Shown here: positions 1-12,011 of the stretch, one piece after another
How the letters are laid out: every line of letters starts with the position of its first letter
How positions within the stretch are numbered: position 1 is the first letter of the stretch
Assembly (NCBI GenBank): GCA_019925795.1
Contig: CM034300.1
Location: forward strand, 58,346,023-58,410,022
Source: Dendrobium chrysotoxum
Taxonomy: Eukaryota > Streptophyta > Magnoliopsida > Asparagales > Orchidaceae
DNA length: 64,000 bases
Reading direction: 5' to 3'
Notes under the pieces: generated by a model
The model's input: the letters and a program-made list of their open reading frames with translations, nothing else
Told to the model about the DNA's origin: nothing
The model's database searches: none
Translations under genes and position numbers: made by a program

Positions 1-59
1 AATGTTGTCCCCTCCTTTGAAACAAGATGCTAATAATAATTTAGATTTTTTGGAAACAT

Positions 60-525
60 TGGGTTAATTTAAGTATTATTAATGATTATTTTCAAATTGT
101 GCACACTAGTATTATTTTTTTTTAATTTTCTTGTTGTGCTTCCTTCATTTATGCCTCTTATTTTAGGAATGAAAAGAGACATTTGTGGATTGAAATCACT
201 AATTTCTCTTCTAGCATTTTTGAGCCTTGGATGGTTGGTGGTAATTTTAACACTATTACTAATACTTCTGAGAGAGTTGGTGGGAAATCACCTAATTTTC
301 ATGCTATAGAAGAGTTTAATGACACGATTTTAAACCTAATTTACATGATATTGGCTTTACTGGCAATGCTTTTACGTGGAATCAAGGTACCATGTGGCAA
401 CACTTATATCTCATTCTTTTTAATAACTTATGGATTTCTAAGTTTCATTTCACTCACATTAAGCATTTATCTAAAACTTTATCTGACCACTCACCTCTTC
501 TTTTGAATATTTCTTTGTAATATAA
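60..525 (+). pseudogene. LINE A ORF2: apurinic-like endonuclease domain (C-terminal half)
   Basis: This part of ORF2 would nick the chromosomal target so that reverse transcription can start there. The GDFN motif of the family is present as GGNFN (about 237-251), with the catalytic Asp changed to Asn, a G-to-A change. It is followed by the usual region rich in Glu-Arg-x-Gly-Gly. The frame shifts by one base near 345. In the new frame the conserved Gly-Asn-x-Phe-Thr-Trp-Asn stretch and the closing Ser-Asp-His (483-491) can be read. The N-terminal half of the domain lies upstream of the window. Confidence 0.85.
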
Positions 526-554
526 AAGTAGTCAATCTCCTTTTAAATTTTGAA

Positions 555-2368
555 ACATGTGGCTTCTTCATGATTCTTTTCTTAACATTGTTGAAAACAA
601 TTGGCATGCTCCTTTATTTCCTTTTGATAATATTGTTGGTAAGACTAGATTTTGGCTTAAGCTCAAGAGTCTTAAGCATAAGTTGACTTGGTGTAACAAA
701 TTTGTTTTCAAGAATTTATTTTCTAATATTCAACAAGCTGAGAATCAAGTGGTTGTGGCTGATAACAATTATATGACTGATCCTTTTATGGAGAATCTTT
801 CCTATTTAAATGAGGCCAAAGATATCTTATTTAAACTTTAGTAGTAAGAAGAAGTTTATTGGAAGCAAAAAGCTACCTCTAAATTTTTAGTTGAAGGGGA
901 TAGAAATATCAATTTTTTTTCATAATATTATCAATCATAAGAAAGTTGCTAGTCATATTCATAAAATTTCTATTCCTAATGGTTCTCATATTGGCTCTCC
1001 TGATTTGATTTACGAGTCAAGTATTGATTATATATTCCCTCTATTATTTTTGAAGAGATAATATGATGCTTACTAAAATTTCATATGCCGAGGAAATTTA
1101 GCTAATAGTTAAAGAGATGAATTTGGATTTGGTTGTTGGCCCGGATGGTTTTACCACTAAATTTTTTAAAAAATCTTGGCATATTATTAAAGAAGATATA
1201 GTTAATACTGTTATTGATTTCTTTACGGGAAACCCTTACCCTAAATCTTTTTACTTCTACTTCTACTGTTTAAATTTCCATAAATGATGTCACTAATTTT
1301 TGGAGTGACTTTCATCCTATTAGTCTTTGTACTTTTTCAACAAGCTCATTGCTAAGCTACTTATGTCTAGATTAGCGTTACTTCTCCCTAATATCATCTC
1401 TTTACAGCAAACGGGTTTTGTTAAAGGTCATTCTTTATTTGATATTGTTCTCCTTTGTCAATAATTAGTTCATGATTTGGAAGCTAAAATTTCTGGTGGT
1501 AATGCCATTTTCAAAATTGATATAACCAAAGCTTATAATAATCTTAATTGGGGTTTTCTTTATACTATGCTTAACTTATTTGGTTTCAATAATGATTTTA
1601 TTTGGCTCATTAAGAATAGTATTGAGCATTATTTCTTTTTTTTATTATTAATGACAGGAGCCCTGGTTTTTTTAGCTCTTCTGATGAGCTTAGGCAGGGT
1701 GATCCTTTATCCCCTACTTTGTTTATTTTAGCGGTGGAATTTCTATCTAGAGATCTTAATGATTTGTTTTGAAAGCATCCCTCTTTATATTACTATACCA
1801 TTGGTGGATTCCATGTGTCTCATTTAAGTTTTTCTAATGATTTTATTATTTTACTAATGGGTCCAGAAAATTGTTTAATGTCCTCTTTAAATTTCTTGTT
1901 CAATTTCAAAATGCTAGTGGGTTAATTTTTAATCCTTTGAAAGGCTGCTTTATCACTGCTATGTCTATCTCTAATAAGAGAATCAACTCTATCCAGAACA
2001 ATTTTGGTTTTTCGCACAGGCATCTTCCCCTTACGTACTTTGGCACTCCTCTTTTCAAGGGTAAGAAGATATCGCATTTATTTGGGGATACTTTTTTTAA
2101 TATTCACAAAAAGCTTTCTACCTGGTCTTTTAATTTCCTATCTTTTGGGGTTAGATTAGTGTTAATTAAGAGTGTCCTTTATTCTATTCCTATCTATTTA
2201 TTTCATACTTTATATCTAATTATGAATGTTTCTAGTTGGTTGGAAAGAATGTTCATCATATTTCTTTGGGGAGCCAAAGAAGGTAAATCTACTTTGTTAA
2301 GTGCCTCTTGGGACAACTGCTCTGGTGTCCAATATGAAGGTAAGCTTGGTTTTTTAAAACTTGAGTGA
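555..2368 (+). pseudogene. LINE A ORF2: linker and reverse transcriptase domain, broken
   Basis: The linker (557-900) ends in the LINE signature of a Trp-x-Gln-Lys stretch followed by Glu-Gly-Asp-Arg-Asn (about 862-908). The RT core begins with a GPDGF motif near 1140 and has its first catalytic Asp in IDITKAY (Asp at 1519). The FADD active site is FSND (1830-1841), so one of the two catalytic Asp residues is now Asn. The thumb-side signature PLFKGKK followed by LSFGVRLVLIKSVL lies in the open stretch 1871-2368. At least four stops and frame changes separate these blocks. The domain identity is clear; it cannot be active as it stands. Confidence 0.92.
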
Positions 2369-3850
2369 TAAGGACCTTGGTTTTTCTTATAAACTTTAGT
2401 TCAATTTAAGGTCTAAAAAAATCCTTTGGGATAATTTTATGATTTCTAAATATTGCGTTGGTAAACATCCTCTTAACTAATTTTTAAAAAAGGCGACTCT
2501 CTTTTAATTGGAAAAGGATGTGCTCCATTAATTGGGATGCTAAGACTTTCATTCGATAGGGTTTGGGGTCAGATAACATATGTTTTTGGCAAGATAATTG
2601 ATTAGGTTATTCTTCTACTGATAATTTGCTTAATACCCATATTACTAGTGCTTGTAAAATTTCCCTTTTTATTCATGAAGGGACTTGGAATGTGGATTAT
2701 CTTTCTGAAATGGTGTTGATTTTGTTATTAATCTCATTTTGAATGTTCCTCTTTAACTTGATAAGGATGATTGCATTTTGTTTAAAAAGTCTAATGATGA
2801 GATCTTTTTGATCAAAGAAGTTTGGCATTATCTAAGGAATTGTCAGCCTAAAAATCAAATTTTATCTGCCATTTGGCAAAAAGGTATTCAGGCCTCCTAC
2901 TATATTCTTATTTGGAGAATTTTTAATAATTACATGCTGTGGATACTATTCTTATCAAAAAGGGTTTTTAATTTGTTTCCAAATGCCAAAGATGTTATCA
3001 TATTGAAACTCTGAATCATATTATTGCTCTGAAAGTTTGGTTGTTTTTTGATAATATTTTTAGTACCCATTTTTGTAAGGATTATAATAGCATTAAGAGT
3101 ACTATGCATGATTTGTTTTTTCCTCCTAAGAGTCACATTTGTAATATTTTACCTGCTATTATTTGTTGGTTTCTTTGGAAAAGTAGAAATGAGTCGAAAT
3201 ATGAGAACATTACTATGAATGTCATGTATATTATCCTTAAGATTAAAGATAAGGTAAGATAGTTATATTTGGCTAATTTGATCAATAGGAGTTCTTATAA
3301 TGGTTATTTTCAAATTGCTGAGATATTCAGTATCAATTTTCCTTCCAATATCCATTCTCGCAAAGAAATTATTGTTTGATGGATTAAACCTCCCCAAGGT
3401 TTCTATAAACTCAATATTGATGGGTCTTTTAAATCTTTGAAATCTAGATGTGGTGGTCCCATCCAAGATTTTAAAGGTTAGGTCATTATGGCATTTACGG
3501 GTCCCTCGCTTGTCAATACTGCCATTATGGCTAAGCTTGAGTCTTTAAAGTATGGTTTACAATTATGAATTTCCTTAGGGATTACTAGTCTTCAGATTGA
3601 AGTTGATGCTATGCTTGTGATTCATTATATTATGGATAAAATTAATGACAATCCCTCTTATTTCTATACCATCAGATAGATTAAGCAGTATCTTTCACTC
3701 ATCAATTATTATATTACTCACATTTATAGGGAAGGTAATTATGCTGTTGATTTTTTTTAGCCAAATTGGGTTGCAAATAGATGGATTTTATGGAATATAT
3801 AGGGTCCTCTCTACCTTCCAAACTGGTGGGCTTTGCTAGGCTTCACCCGT
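2369..3850 (+). pseudogene. LINE A ORF2: zinc-binding reverse-transcriptase region and RNase H domain
   Basis: The stretch 2778-3260 resembles the zf-RVT region found after RT in plant LINEs (hydrophobic Trp-rich segments such as WHYLRNC and WFLWKSRNESKY). From about 3380 an RNase H fold follows. It has the catalytic acids Asp at 3419 (NIDGS), Glu at 3539 (KLESLKYGL) and Asp at 3605 (EVDAMLVI), then the C-terminal YREGNYAVD block near 3728-3760. In such LINEs RNase H removes the RNA strand after cDNA synthesis. Three catalytic acids are kept although two in-frame stops interrupt the domain. Confidence 0.85.
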
Positions 3851-4957
3851 TGAGCTTACCTTATATTAGAGTTAAATAATTATCATGGCTATGTTCTATT
3901 TCTATATGTTTGTTTTCCTAATATTCTTTTTGTCTAGTTTGACTATTCTCTGTTCATTGCTCATGGTATAGACGAACCTTTTTGTTGATTGGTTGTTGTG
4001 GTCCATTTCTCTATGTGGGGGGGCGGGGGGTTTGCCCTTTTTTCTTTACATGTGGCTAAGGGTGGTTCCTTCTCCAGATGGCCCTGCATTTTATGTTCAA
4101 TTCTTAGTTGCTATAGGGGGCCATTCCATGGTCTTATCTATCTTCTCTTGGTTTTTCTTTTTATATGGGTGTTTTGTTTCCCATACAGCTTGGTTGTTTA
4201 TTCTTCCTTCTATACTAAGCATGGCTGGAAGGGGTTTGTTGCAAATGATTGGATCTTTTCTAGGTGATGGTGTATCTTAGATTCTTCATTCTTCTAAAGT
4301 ACTATATCACCTGGCACAGATGCTTTTATTTCTTGTTATTCTTGTTCATGGACCTTTTCTACTTCAGTTTTAGTCATGGTATGGCTTGAGTTATGTTTAC
4401 TTGTTCTAATTGGTTAAGCTTTAATGTGTTTTTTTTTTCATTATCCTCACATTACAATACTAATATGAGCTTTTTGTTATCTGATTACTTGGTTTGTAAT
4501 AGGAGATTACATATTGACAAAAATAGGACACTCTTCATAATTTCTAAAGGGGTTTTCTTCACCTATATTTTATATAATTCTAATTGGACTCAAATCTTAT
4601 CTATTTAAAAATCTTTATGTTATTTCCATGTTTTGCTGTGCTTATTTTTCTTTCCAGTCCTTATTTCTTGTAGGTTCTTTGGACTGAGGTTTTTAAGTTG
4701 ATTATTTTTGGTAGGAAGAATGTGCTGAAGTCTATTTTCTGACCTTCCTTTTTATGGTGCTGTCTACTTGTAGCCCTAGAATGTTATTATGAGATTTTGT
4801 AAATCTTAGTATAGGGGATCATCAGCTCTTTGGGTTTATTTTAACTTTTTTTGTAGCTCTATTGAGCATTAGCGAGCTGAAGGTCCCCTTTAAGGACCTT
4901 GTAACCTTTATTTTTTATTAACGTATAGGCCCCGCCACAGGTTTCCCCTAAAAAAAA
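3851..4957 (+). other. LINE A 3' UTR and A-tail
   Basis: This G/T-rich stretch has no credible gene; short open frames at 3989-4280 overlap in different frames and are compositional. It holds a G-rich run at 4017-4030. It ends with a short pyrimidine-rich sequence and eight A residues (4950-4957). The last 100 bases resemble the end of LINE B (36850-36960): both have a run ending in a Tyr-type TTTATT box, GTATAGGC or GTGTAGGC, and then the A-tail. Confidence 0.75.
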
Positions 4958-5165
4958 GTATAATGGCAATTTCATGTCCTCCACTAGGGTTTCCTCCTGA
5001 CTCGCTAGGGTTTCTCTCAACGAGTTTTGTTGCTGCTATCCTCGCAACTGCTGATCTCAGGGAAGCTTCTCTTTTCCTCTTCTCCTCTATTGTGATTTTG
5101 TGTTTTTCTGATTAGTTTTTTTATTGGTTTTTTTATTCATCCACCTCCGGTCGTTCGGGGCCAGA

Positions 5166-5711
5166 ATGGAGGTGAGTCAGTTTTTTTATCTTAGTTTTTT
5201 GGATGAGTCAAAGAAATTGTGCTCTTTTTTAGATGCCCATTTTGGTTCTCCCTTTGATGTTTGTTTTCCTAAGCTCAAATCATCTATGTTCCATGGTTTA
5301 CCCTTTTTGTTGATCTCGAAAGAGGAGATCCTTGTGCTTGAGGCTCCCCTCCAATTTACGTTGGTTGGTTTTTTCATTACCGTCATCCTTGCCTTGAGTC
5401 TATCCGAAAGTTATTCTTTAACCTTAAGCTCAATGGTGAATTTTTGGTGACCTTGTTGAATCTGTCACATGTTATAATTAAGTTGGTTAGTGATCTGGAT
5501 TATAGCAGAGTATTTTGTCATAGATTTTACTTTGTTAATAATTATTACATGAAATTAACTAGATGGTTCCTTCTCTTAATATTGGTGTTGAGTCTCCTAT
5601 TATTCCCACTTGAATTTCATTTTTGAACTTAAGGCCACATCTATTTTCTCCATGTATTCTTCACTCTCTCGGCTCACTATTTGGGCATCCGTTAAAGGTC
5701 GACAATGCCAC
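5166..5711 (+). pseudogene. LINE B ORF1, 5' part (DUF4283-like RNA-binding protein)
   Basis: The first plausible start is the ATG at 5166 (MEVSQFF), after a 5' UTR that also contains a short in-frame-looking stretch. The segment at about 5285-5380 reads FHGLPFLLISKEEI and then PLQFTLVGFF. It parallels LINE C at 37385-37470 (FEGVPALIFEEDVI, then PFEFTLIGKF). This is the N-terminal region of the DUF4283-type ORF1 protein that coats plant LINE RNA. Stops occur from 5448 on. The last readable block before the break (about 5630-5711) is the family's Leu/Phe/Gly/Pro-rich segment; its continuation is found at 33557. Confidence 0.8.
5707..5711 (+). repeat. Target-site duplication GCCAC of the Tat/Ogre-like element (left copy)
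   Basis: GCCAC at 5707-5711 is repeated at 33557-33561, directly after the end of the right LTR. Five-base duplications are the normal footprint of Ty3/gypsy integration. The two copies lie inside LINE B ORF1, and the protein homology continues across the junction, which independently supports this boundary. Confidence 0.88.
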
Positions 5712-8700
5712 CGTTGACCTCATTTATGTATGAGGTCACTAGGACCTACCTGGGTTTTTTTCTAGTGACCTAATGATTGGATGATGTTCACTTGTCAATC
5801 ATATAGGTCCCAATCAAAATCAAATCCAATCCTAATCAAATACAATTCCATTATTCAATTCAATCTTTAGTCCCACTTTCAACCAGCCTTCAATCAACCT
5901 TCAAACCATATCTAATCAATCTCAACCATTCATTTAATTTTCATTGATGTGGATAGTTCATACTTAACCATTCAAGTTCAAAATCTAATCCAAATCTAGA
6001 TTCCAAACCAAATCCCAGGTTAAGGACCTAGGTCTTGAAACCCTTTTTGGGTGATTTGTATACCACCTCGAAACCCAGTCAAATGACATCTGATTTGGGT
6101 TTATCAATTGTATATTATTTAGATATGTCTCTAAGGTCAACCCACCAAATTTGAACTGATTTTGAGATCCCTAGCCCTAGAAATTGAATTGATTTCCAAA
6201 GGCTGCAAAACCTTCAAATATTTATAACCTATGCCACTAGACTTGCCATTCAGTAGAATTTGACCTTAGGACTCTTTCCAAAGCTTGTAACCACATCCAT
6301 GACCTTTGTTATGACTTTTTTATCAGTAGCCTATACTTTGTTAGACCCAATTTAACCTGGTGTTGACCAGGGGTCAAAATGACCACAATACCCTTTAAAG
6401 GGGTTTTTGGACTTTCCCAAAACTTAACTTAGTTCAACCTTATCAACCTTAAAACCTATCCCAATGGATCCTAAATGTCATTAGGAACACTTTAGACCCA
6501 AACCCACCTTTGGTTTGACCTGGTTGACCAAGTCAACCAAGGTTGACCAAGTCAACCATGGTTGACCAAGGTGACCATTAAGGGTCTAAACATCCATTTC
6601 AAACCAAAAGACCTCATCTTTATTTGAAACCACTTCCATTGAGTTTATATGATCAATTTGAACTTAATGGACCCAACCCTTGACCCTACATCAACTTGGT
6701 TGCCCAAGTTAACCAAGTTTGGCCAATCCTCCCATACACTTCTACTCATTTAAATCCTTTGACAAAAGCCTTGCCAAGCCTATCCAAACTCATGGGATGA
6801 CCTCATAGGTTCCTAGGAGACCCCTCTTAAGGACCCAATACTTGAGTCCACTTGGGTTAGCCATTTGGGTTGACCCAAGTGCCCAAAGAGAGGTATCCCT
6901 TCAGCCAAATTCCATTCTAAGCCAAATTAGATCAAACCAATTGTGGTATTGGGTCCCCCTTGACCTAATACCCCTACCCTAATTGACCCAGCCCTTGGGT
7001 CAACTTGGGTTAGGAATTAGGCTAACCCAAAGTGGTCAAAACCACTATGGGTTGAGCCATTTCCCAACCTAGGCCTCACCAAGCCAAATTAAGACCTCCA
7101 CTACGTGGCCCTAGGTCCAACACACCTACCCTAGTCAGCCCACCCTTGGGTTGACCTGGGTCAACCTCTAGGCTAGCCCAAAGTGGTCAAAACCACTTTG
7201 ACTTGAGCCAACTTCCTCCATAAACTAAACCAGATCCAATTGACACTTGTATTGGGTGCCCCTTGACTTAATGGATATTCCCCATCAATCCCATGACTTG
7301 GCTTGACTAGGGTCTGACCCAAATTTTCCAAAAAATGGGTCAACCCAAGCCATGTTGGGGAATTAGGCCATCCCATAGCCAATTCAATCTATGGTTAGGT
7401 TCACTATGACCCAACCTAAATGCCCCATCAATCTCAGGTCCTAGCTCAACCTAGGTCTGACCCAAATGAACCGAAAACATATAGGTTTGGGTCAACTTGA
7501 GCCACTTAATCGAATTAGGCTACATCTTACTCAATTGAGCTTATCCTTGAGCTCACCTATGCCCCAGTAGCTTTTTCACCTCATCTTGACCCATCCAGTG
7601 GCTGCCGGCGGTTTGAGCAAGCAAATTGGAGCTCTGGTGGTCCCCTCCACCTCGGGCCTCATCCAAAGCCTTTCAAGCTCTAGGTTTGCTGGGCTTAAGC
7701 TCACAAGACCTTGTGGAGATATCCCCTTCCAATTGGCAGCCATTTAATGTCTTCCTCGGTTGATCTCAGCTATTCAAGGCCATGGGTAATACTTGAATAA
7801 GGCACTTTGATTCAGATGGCCTCATTCACATCCAAGCTTTAAAAACCCTCCCCAGAGCTCTCTAAGCATTTTCCTCTAGTTCCCTAACTTCCCAGCCCAC
7901 TCTGACCAGTACTTCGAGCGAACTCAGATAAAATTCATCCATGTCCCACTCAAAGTCCTACCTCTGGTGATCCTCCAGCCTCAACATCTGAACGAGAAGT
8001 CTTCTCCTTCCTCCTCTCAAGCTTCCTAATAAAAAAAAACCATTCGTATATGATGAGAATCCATTCTTGAGCTCATAGTTAGGGGGTAGTGGTTAAGTCT
8101 AAAGTAAAATATCAAACTACGAGATTTTGATCGTTGGATTGATGGTTTGCCTTATTTAGATCCTTCCTGTGAAGTTTGGTTGAGTTTCACTGGCGGGATC
8201 TCCTGGAACATGCCAGAGAAAGTTTACGGCTATAGACGTGAGAAGGAGGTTGAAGATATAATCCTAATTGTTGATTTAGATCAACAGTTCGAATTAGATC
8301 CCATAAATTTGGAGCTCATTTTATGATAGTCGTCTGATTTCTCATCTAATGGTTATCATCAATCTCGCATTTACATAGTTAGCAGGCAATCATTGCCCCA
8401 TCAATTGGACCACGCATAGTGTAAAAGCATAATCTGACTATGTAAATTTGGATTGAACTAATTCAAAAATCTTAGGACTATTAAAAAAAAATCATATCTC
8501 CCAATCTACTTGACCAATTTAAGTGTTTTTAGGCTCATTGGAAAGATCTCAGGGAGAACTTTAAAAGCTTTATGGTCTCAGGTTGTGAAACTACATGAAA
8601 CTCAATGAATTTCAATAGGTATCCTAGGGTTATTTTAGGTTTTTTACATAAAATTGAACTCACCATAACCTAAGATTCCGCGGAATTGAATTTAGGAATG

Positions 8701-10519
8701 TTTGTGACATGTTTGAATTTTTTCTCCCCCATTTGCCTTGATTAAGGGCATGTTTGACACAATTTAAACTTAAGGGTCATGATTTGACCTATAAGTTCAA
8801 ATTGATCTTATGATCTACCCAATGAGATTTAGGATTTGAGCTTTGGTGTGTTAATTATGCTTAGTCTAGGAAGTTTAGAGCCACTGATGACATCCCCCTC
8901 CAAGCCTAGGATAGTGACTTAAGAATTTTTGAAGGTAACCTAGAGGTTGCTTTAGGTGGTTTGGTTAACCACCTTAGAGAGTTCCACTTGGGCCCAAATT
9001 CAAAGGGATTGGACCTTGAGATAAATTGATCTCATGATCCAAATTTCACTAGAAATGGAATCCATATGGTCCACCAATTATAGAACCCAAAAGTCCCATC
9101 TTAGAATTGACCCTTTCCCTTAATTAAATCATAATTAATTCATTTAAAATCTTAAAATTCAAATAAGCCCACTAATTGCTCATAATTGAACCCTTAATCC
9201 ATGAAAATTAAAAGCTATATGATAAGACCTTTAATTTAACTTTAATATAATTTTGAAGAAAAATTGGTAATTAATTAGATTAATTAATTAAAAATATTTA
9301 AAAATTCTAAAAAATTCCTAAATACTTGAAAACATCCCCTTAGGTCATTTCTGACCTTTGGGGGTGATTCCAAGAGGTTTGGGGATGATTTGGATTTAAA
9401 TCTAAAAATCCACTTTAATTCAGTGATTTTAAAAATTCATTAAGTATCCAAACTTTAAAAAATCACTAGTAATTCTAAAAAAATTCAAATGAATCAAACT
9501 TTAATTAAAATCTAGTATTTTCTAAAAATCTGAAATCACCAAAATTAAGTCAAAGTTAAAAAGTCAACTCTCTGATCAACCGCAGTTCAAAATAAAGTCA
9601 AAACTACCAAATGTTGTAACTTAATGTAAAAAAGTCAAATTGAGCAAACTTAGAGTATAATTACTCATCTTAAGGTCTAATATTTAAAAAAAATACTAAA
9701 ATTCAATAAATCTCTTTAATTCTAAAAGTCAACATTTAACCCTTAATTAACACATTTAAATAATTCCAATAATTCTAAAATCTTTGAAATTCACTAATTC
9801 ACTTAAAATTCTAGAAATTTTAATCTAATCATTCAAGATAGAAATCAACACATTTAATTTAATTTTTTTAATCCCTTAATCCTCTACCAATTAAATTAGC
9901 ATGATCAACACCGGTTACTACTACGTAACCCAGGCCTACGAGGCTATTAGCTTAGTCTCAAGGAAGGTGAAATAAACTTCACGGCCTCGGTGAATAACAA
10001 AGGTAGTAACCATTTAACCATTAAAATATACCTAAAATAAACTTAAATATATTAATATTTAAACTGAAATATAAATTTCCCCTTCGACCTTTAATAAACC
10101 CAAATACTAGATAACTTCAAGAAATTGCCAAGCTTAGGATCTATCCCAACCATACAGTCCTGTACACACACTTTAGATGGTTGACTATGATAACCAACTC
10201 AAGTCTATACTATGTCAGTGTTTACTTTTTACTACTGTATGTTGGGTTTTCCTAGTTTTCATTGCATGTTGTAATTAAAAATTGATTGATGTGGGTGTTT
10301 ACTTACTTTCACTATAATCTGTAAATTAATGCGATGGGAAGTAGTTTACCCTTTGGTAAGGACTGATCTAGTTGCTCACAGAATTTTCTATAAGTGGCCA
10401 CGCTCATGGAGGGCCATAAAAGGGGGTTAAATCAATAATAAATATAAATACTATAGGTTCTTTTGCTGCTTAGCCCCCAAACAAATATGAGGGTGTCCAG
10501 GTGTAATTTATTTATTTTA

Positions 10520-10591
<72 letters not shown>

Positions 10592-11988
10592 TGCTTCGGA
10601 TTGACTTGATTTTAACTATTTAGGATAACCTTACAGGAGAGTCTAGATTTTCCATTTTTAATATTGATGTAATTTATTTAAAGTATCAAGTTGTGAAAGT
10701 TAGACATTTGAGTCGGAATACATGTATCCAAAACTGGATTTCAAAGAGGAAATGATACCCCTTAGGGGGATAGTCCTTTTTCATTTGGAAGCCCAAATTT
10801 GGATAATTTTATTACCCAAAGAGAAATGAATACCTCCCCTTCAGGGAAAGAGTTTTCTTTTTCATTTGGGTATCTAGATAAGATAAATCCAAGGGGCTTG
10901 AAGAAGAAGACGATGAGGAGTTGAGGAGAAAGAGTATCCCACTCAAAGTTAACTTGCGTCGATCCTAAGATTACAATTCAGGTTTATGGTTAGTGGTGCC
11001 GACCACTTTTAATTTATGTAAGTTCTAGGTTATAATTAAAGGGGTATTTTACATATGGACATTACTTTATGGAATTAATTTTATTAATTAATGTGTTTGA
11101 TTTAATTTAATTGCGATTAGATTGTGCCTGCTTAGTTTTTTTTTTTTTGCGTTTTGTATGTTGAGTTTTGTTTTAGCCTAGAATTTGATTGGAGGCTTAT
11201 GAGGGTACACAAATAACTTTTTTGTACTTAAATTAATTAAAATTTTTAGGTTAACATAGAAATTCTAATGATCTAAAAAGTAAGCCAGGGATCGCCGGGA
11301 ATCAGCATAAGCATATTATTAACTTTTCTTCCTTGTTAGGCACCTCCTCCATTGACTCTAAACATAAGAGTTCAAATTTGAGCCAATTCCTTTTGGAACT
11401 CCAAATTCACCACCTTTGATATCACTCATAGAAAACCTCTAAACAAAATTTTTGCTGTTATTTTAATCGAGAGGATTCCTAGAGAACCTGATTTTCTATG
11501 ATTAAATTAACTACAAGGGCTTGGACTTATAGGAGATTTAGTACCCACATCTATTTTTCAAAAATTAATTTTTAAAATTCAAATTAATCTTCTTTGGGAA
11601 AACCAAAATCAACAACTATCATTATCATTATATTCAAATAATTGATAATGAATGACATTTTCTTCATTTGGGGCGATATATCATTTGTTGATAAGACTTC
11701 ACATATGAGATTAATGATAATTCATCTAGATGATCTTAGTTAGATATTTTCTCGAACTTCATTTTGACCCTTCGGGGTCACATGTAGTTCCTTCCTAAAT
11801 CTGGCTATGATATTTAGGATAGAATTTGCAATTCTAAATCTAAACCTATAAGGAGACCCCCATCTCTCGAGGTGGTATATCGTTTCCAATGGATGTTCAA
11901 TTTCAGAATTAAAATTCAAAAGTCAATTTCAAACTTTTCCTAAGGTAAATTAATTTTTCAAAACCTCTTTCCAAATTCAACCCAAAGA
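5712..11988 (+). repeat. Left LTR of the Tat/Ogre-like element
   Basis: This 6.28-kb LTR starts with CGTTGACCTCATTTATG, where the canonical TG is decayed to CG, and ends with TTCAACCCAAAGA. It matches the right LTR (30222-33556) at both ends, and the inverted solo LTR (17297-25545) over most of its length. It contains a TTGACC/GGTCAA-rich portion (about 6340-7560), a more GC-balanced segment (7560-8030), an AT-rich middle (9100-9900), a (CA)n(TA)n microsatellite, and a 3' part with a conserved AACCCAGGCCTACGAGGC block near 9928. No gene is seen; the 7173-7382 open frame is compositional. A 2.7-kb part (about 6930-9610) is absent from the right LTR. Confidence 0.9.
10522..10591 (+). repeat. 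(CA)n/(TA)n compound microsatellite
   Basis: About 24 CA units run into about 10 TA units inside the left LTR. The corresponding place in the right LTR (about 32328-32342) holds only a short TA tract, so the expansion happened after the two LTRs began to diverge. Confidence 0.97.
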
Positions 11989-11993
11989 AAGAA

Positions 11994-12011
11994 TGGCATG
12001 CCCAGTGGGAC
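11994..12011 (+). other. Putative primer binding site of the Tat/Ogre-like element
   Basis: TGGCATGCCCAGTGGGAC begins five bases after the LTR end, where a gypsy element carries the site that pairs with the 3' end of a host tRNA. It begins with TGG as expected from a tRNA CCA end. From memory it resembles the TGGCACGCCCGGTGGGAC type with two CpG sites decayed; I do not assign the tRNA. Confidence 0.6.

Larger units (their letters stand above)
1..4957 (+). mobile_element. LINE A, L1-type non-LTR retrotransposon, 5'-truncated by the window edge
   Basis: The order endonuclease, linker, reverse transcriptase, zinc-binding region, RNase H, G/T-rich 3' UTR and an 8-A tail (4950-4957) is that of a plant L1-type LINE. 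The window opens inside the endonuclease, so ORF1 and the 5' UTR lie upstream of position 1. Reading frames are broken by many stops and several frameshifts, so this is a dead copy. It is followed directly by another LINE in the same orientation. Family placement rests on motifs read by eye and is firm; the subfamily is not determined. Confidence 0.93.

Noticed and set aside
3989..4280. Two overlapping open frames of 92 and 95 codons with Trp/Phe-rich products
   Set aside because: They overlap in different frames in the G/T-rich 3' UTR of LINE A, without homology to each other's reading or to a known domain.
7173..7382. 69-codon minus-strand open frame in the left LTR
   Set aside because: It is a by-product of GGTCAA/TTGACC repeats; the corresponding place in the other LTR copies is deleted or not open.
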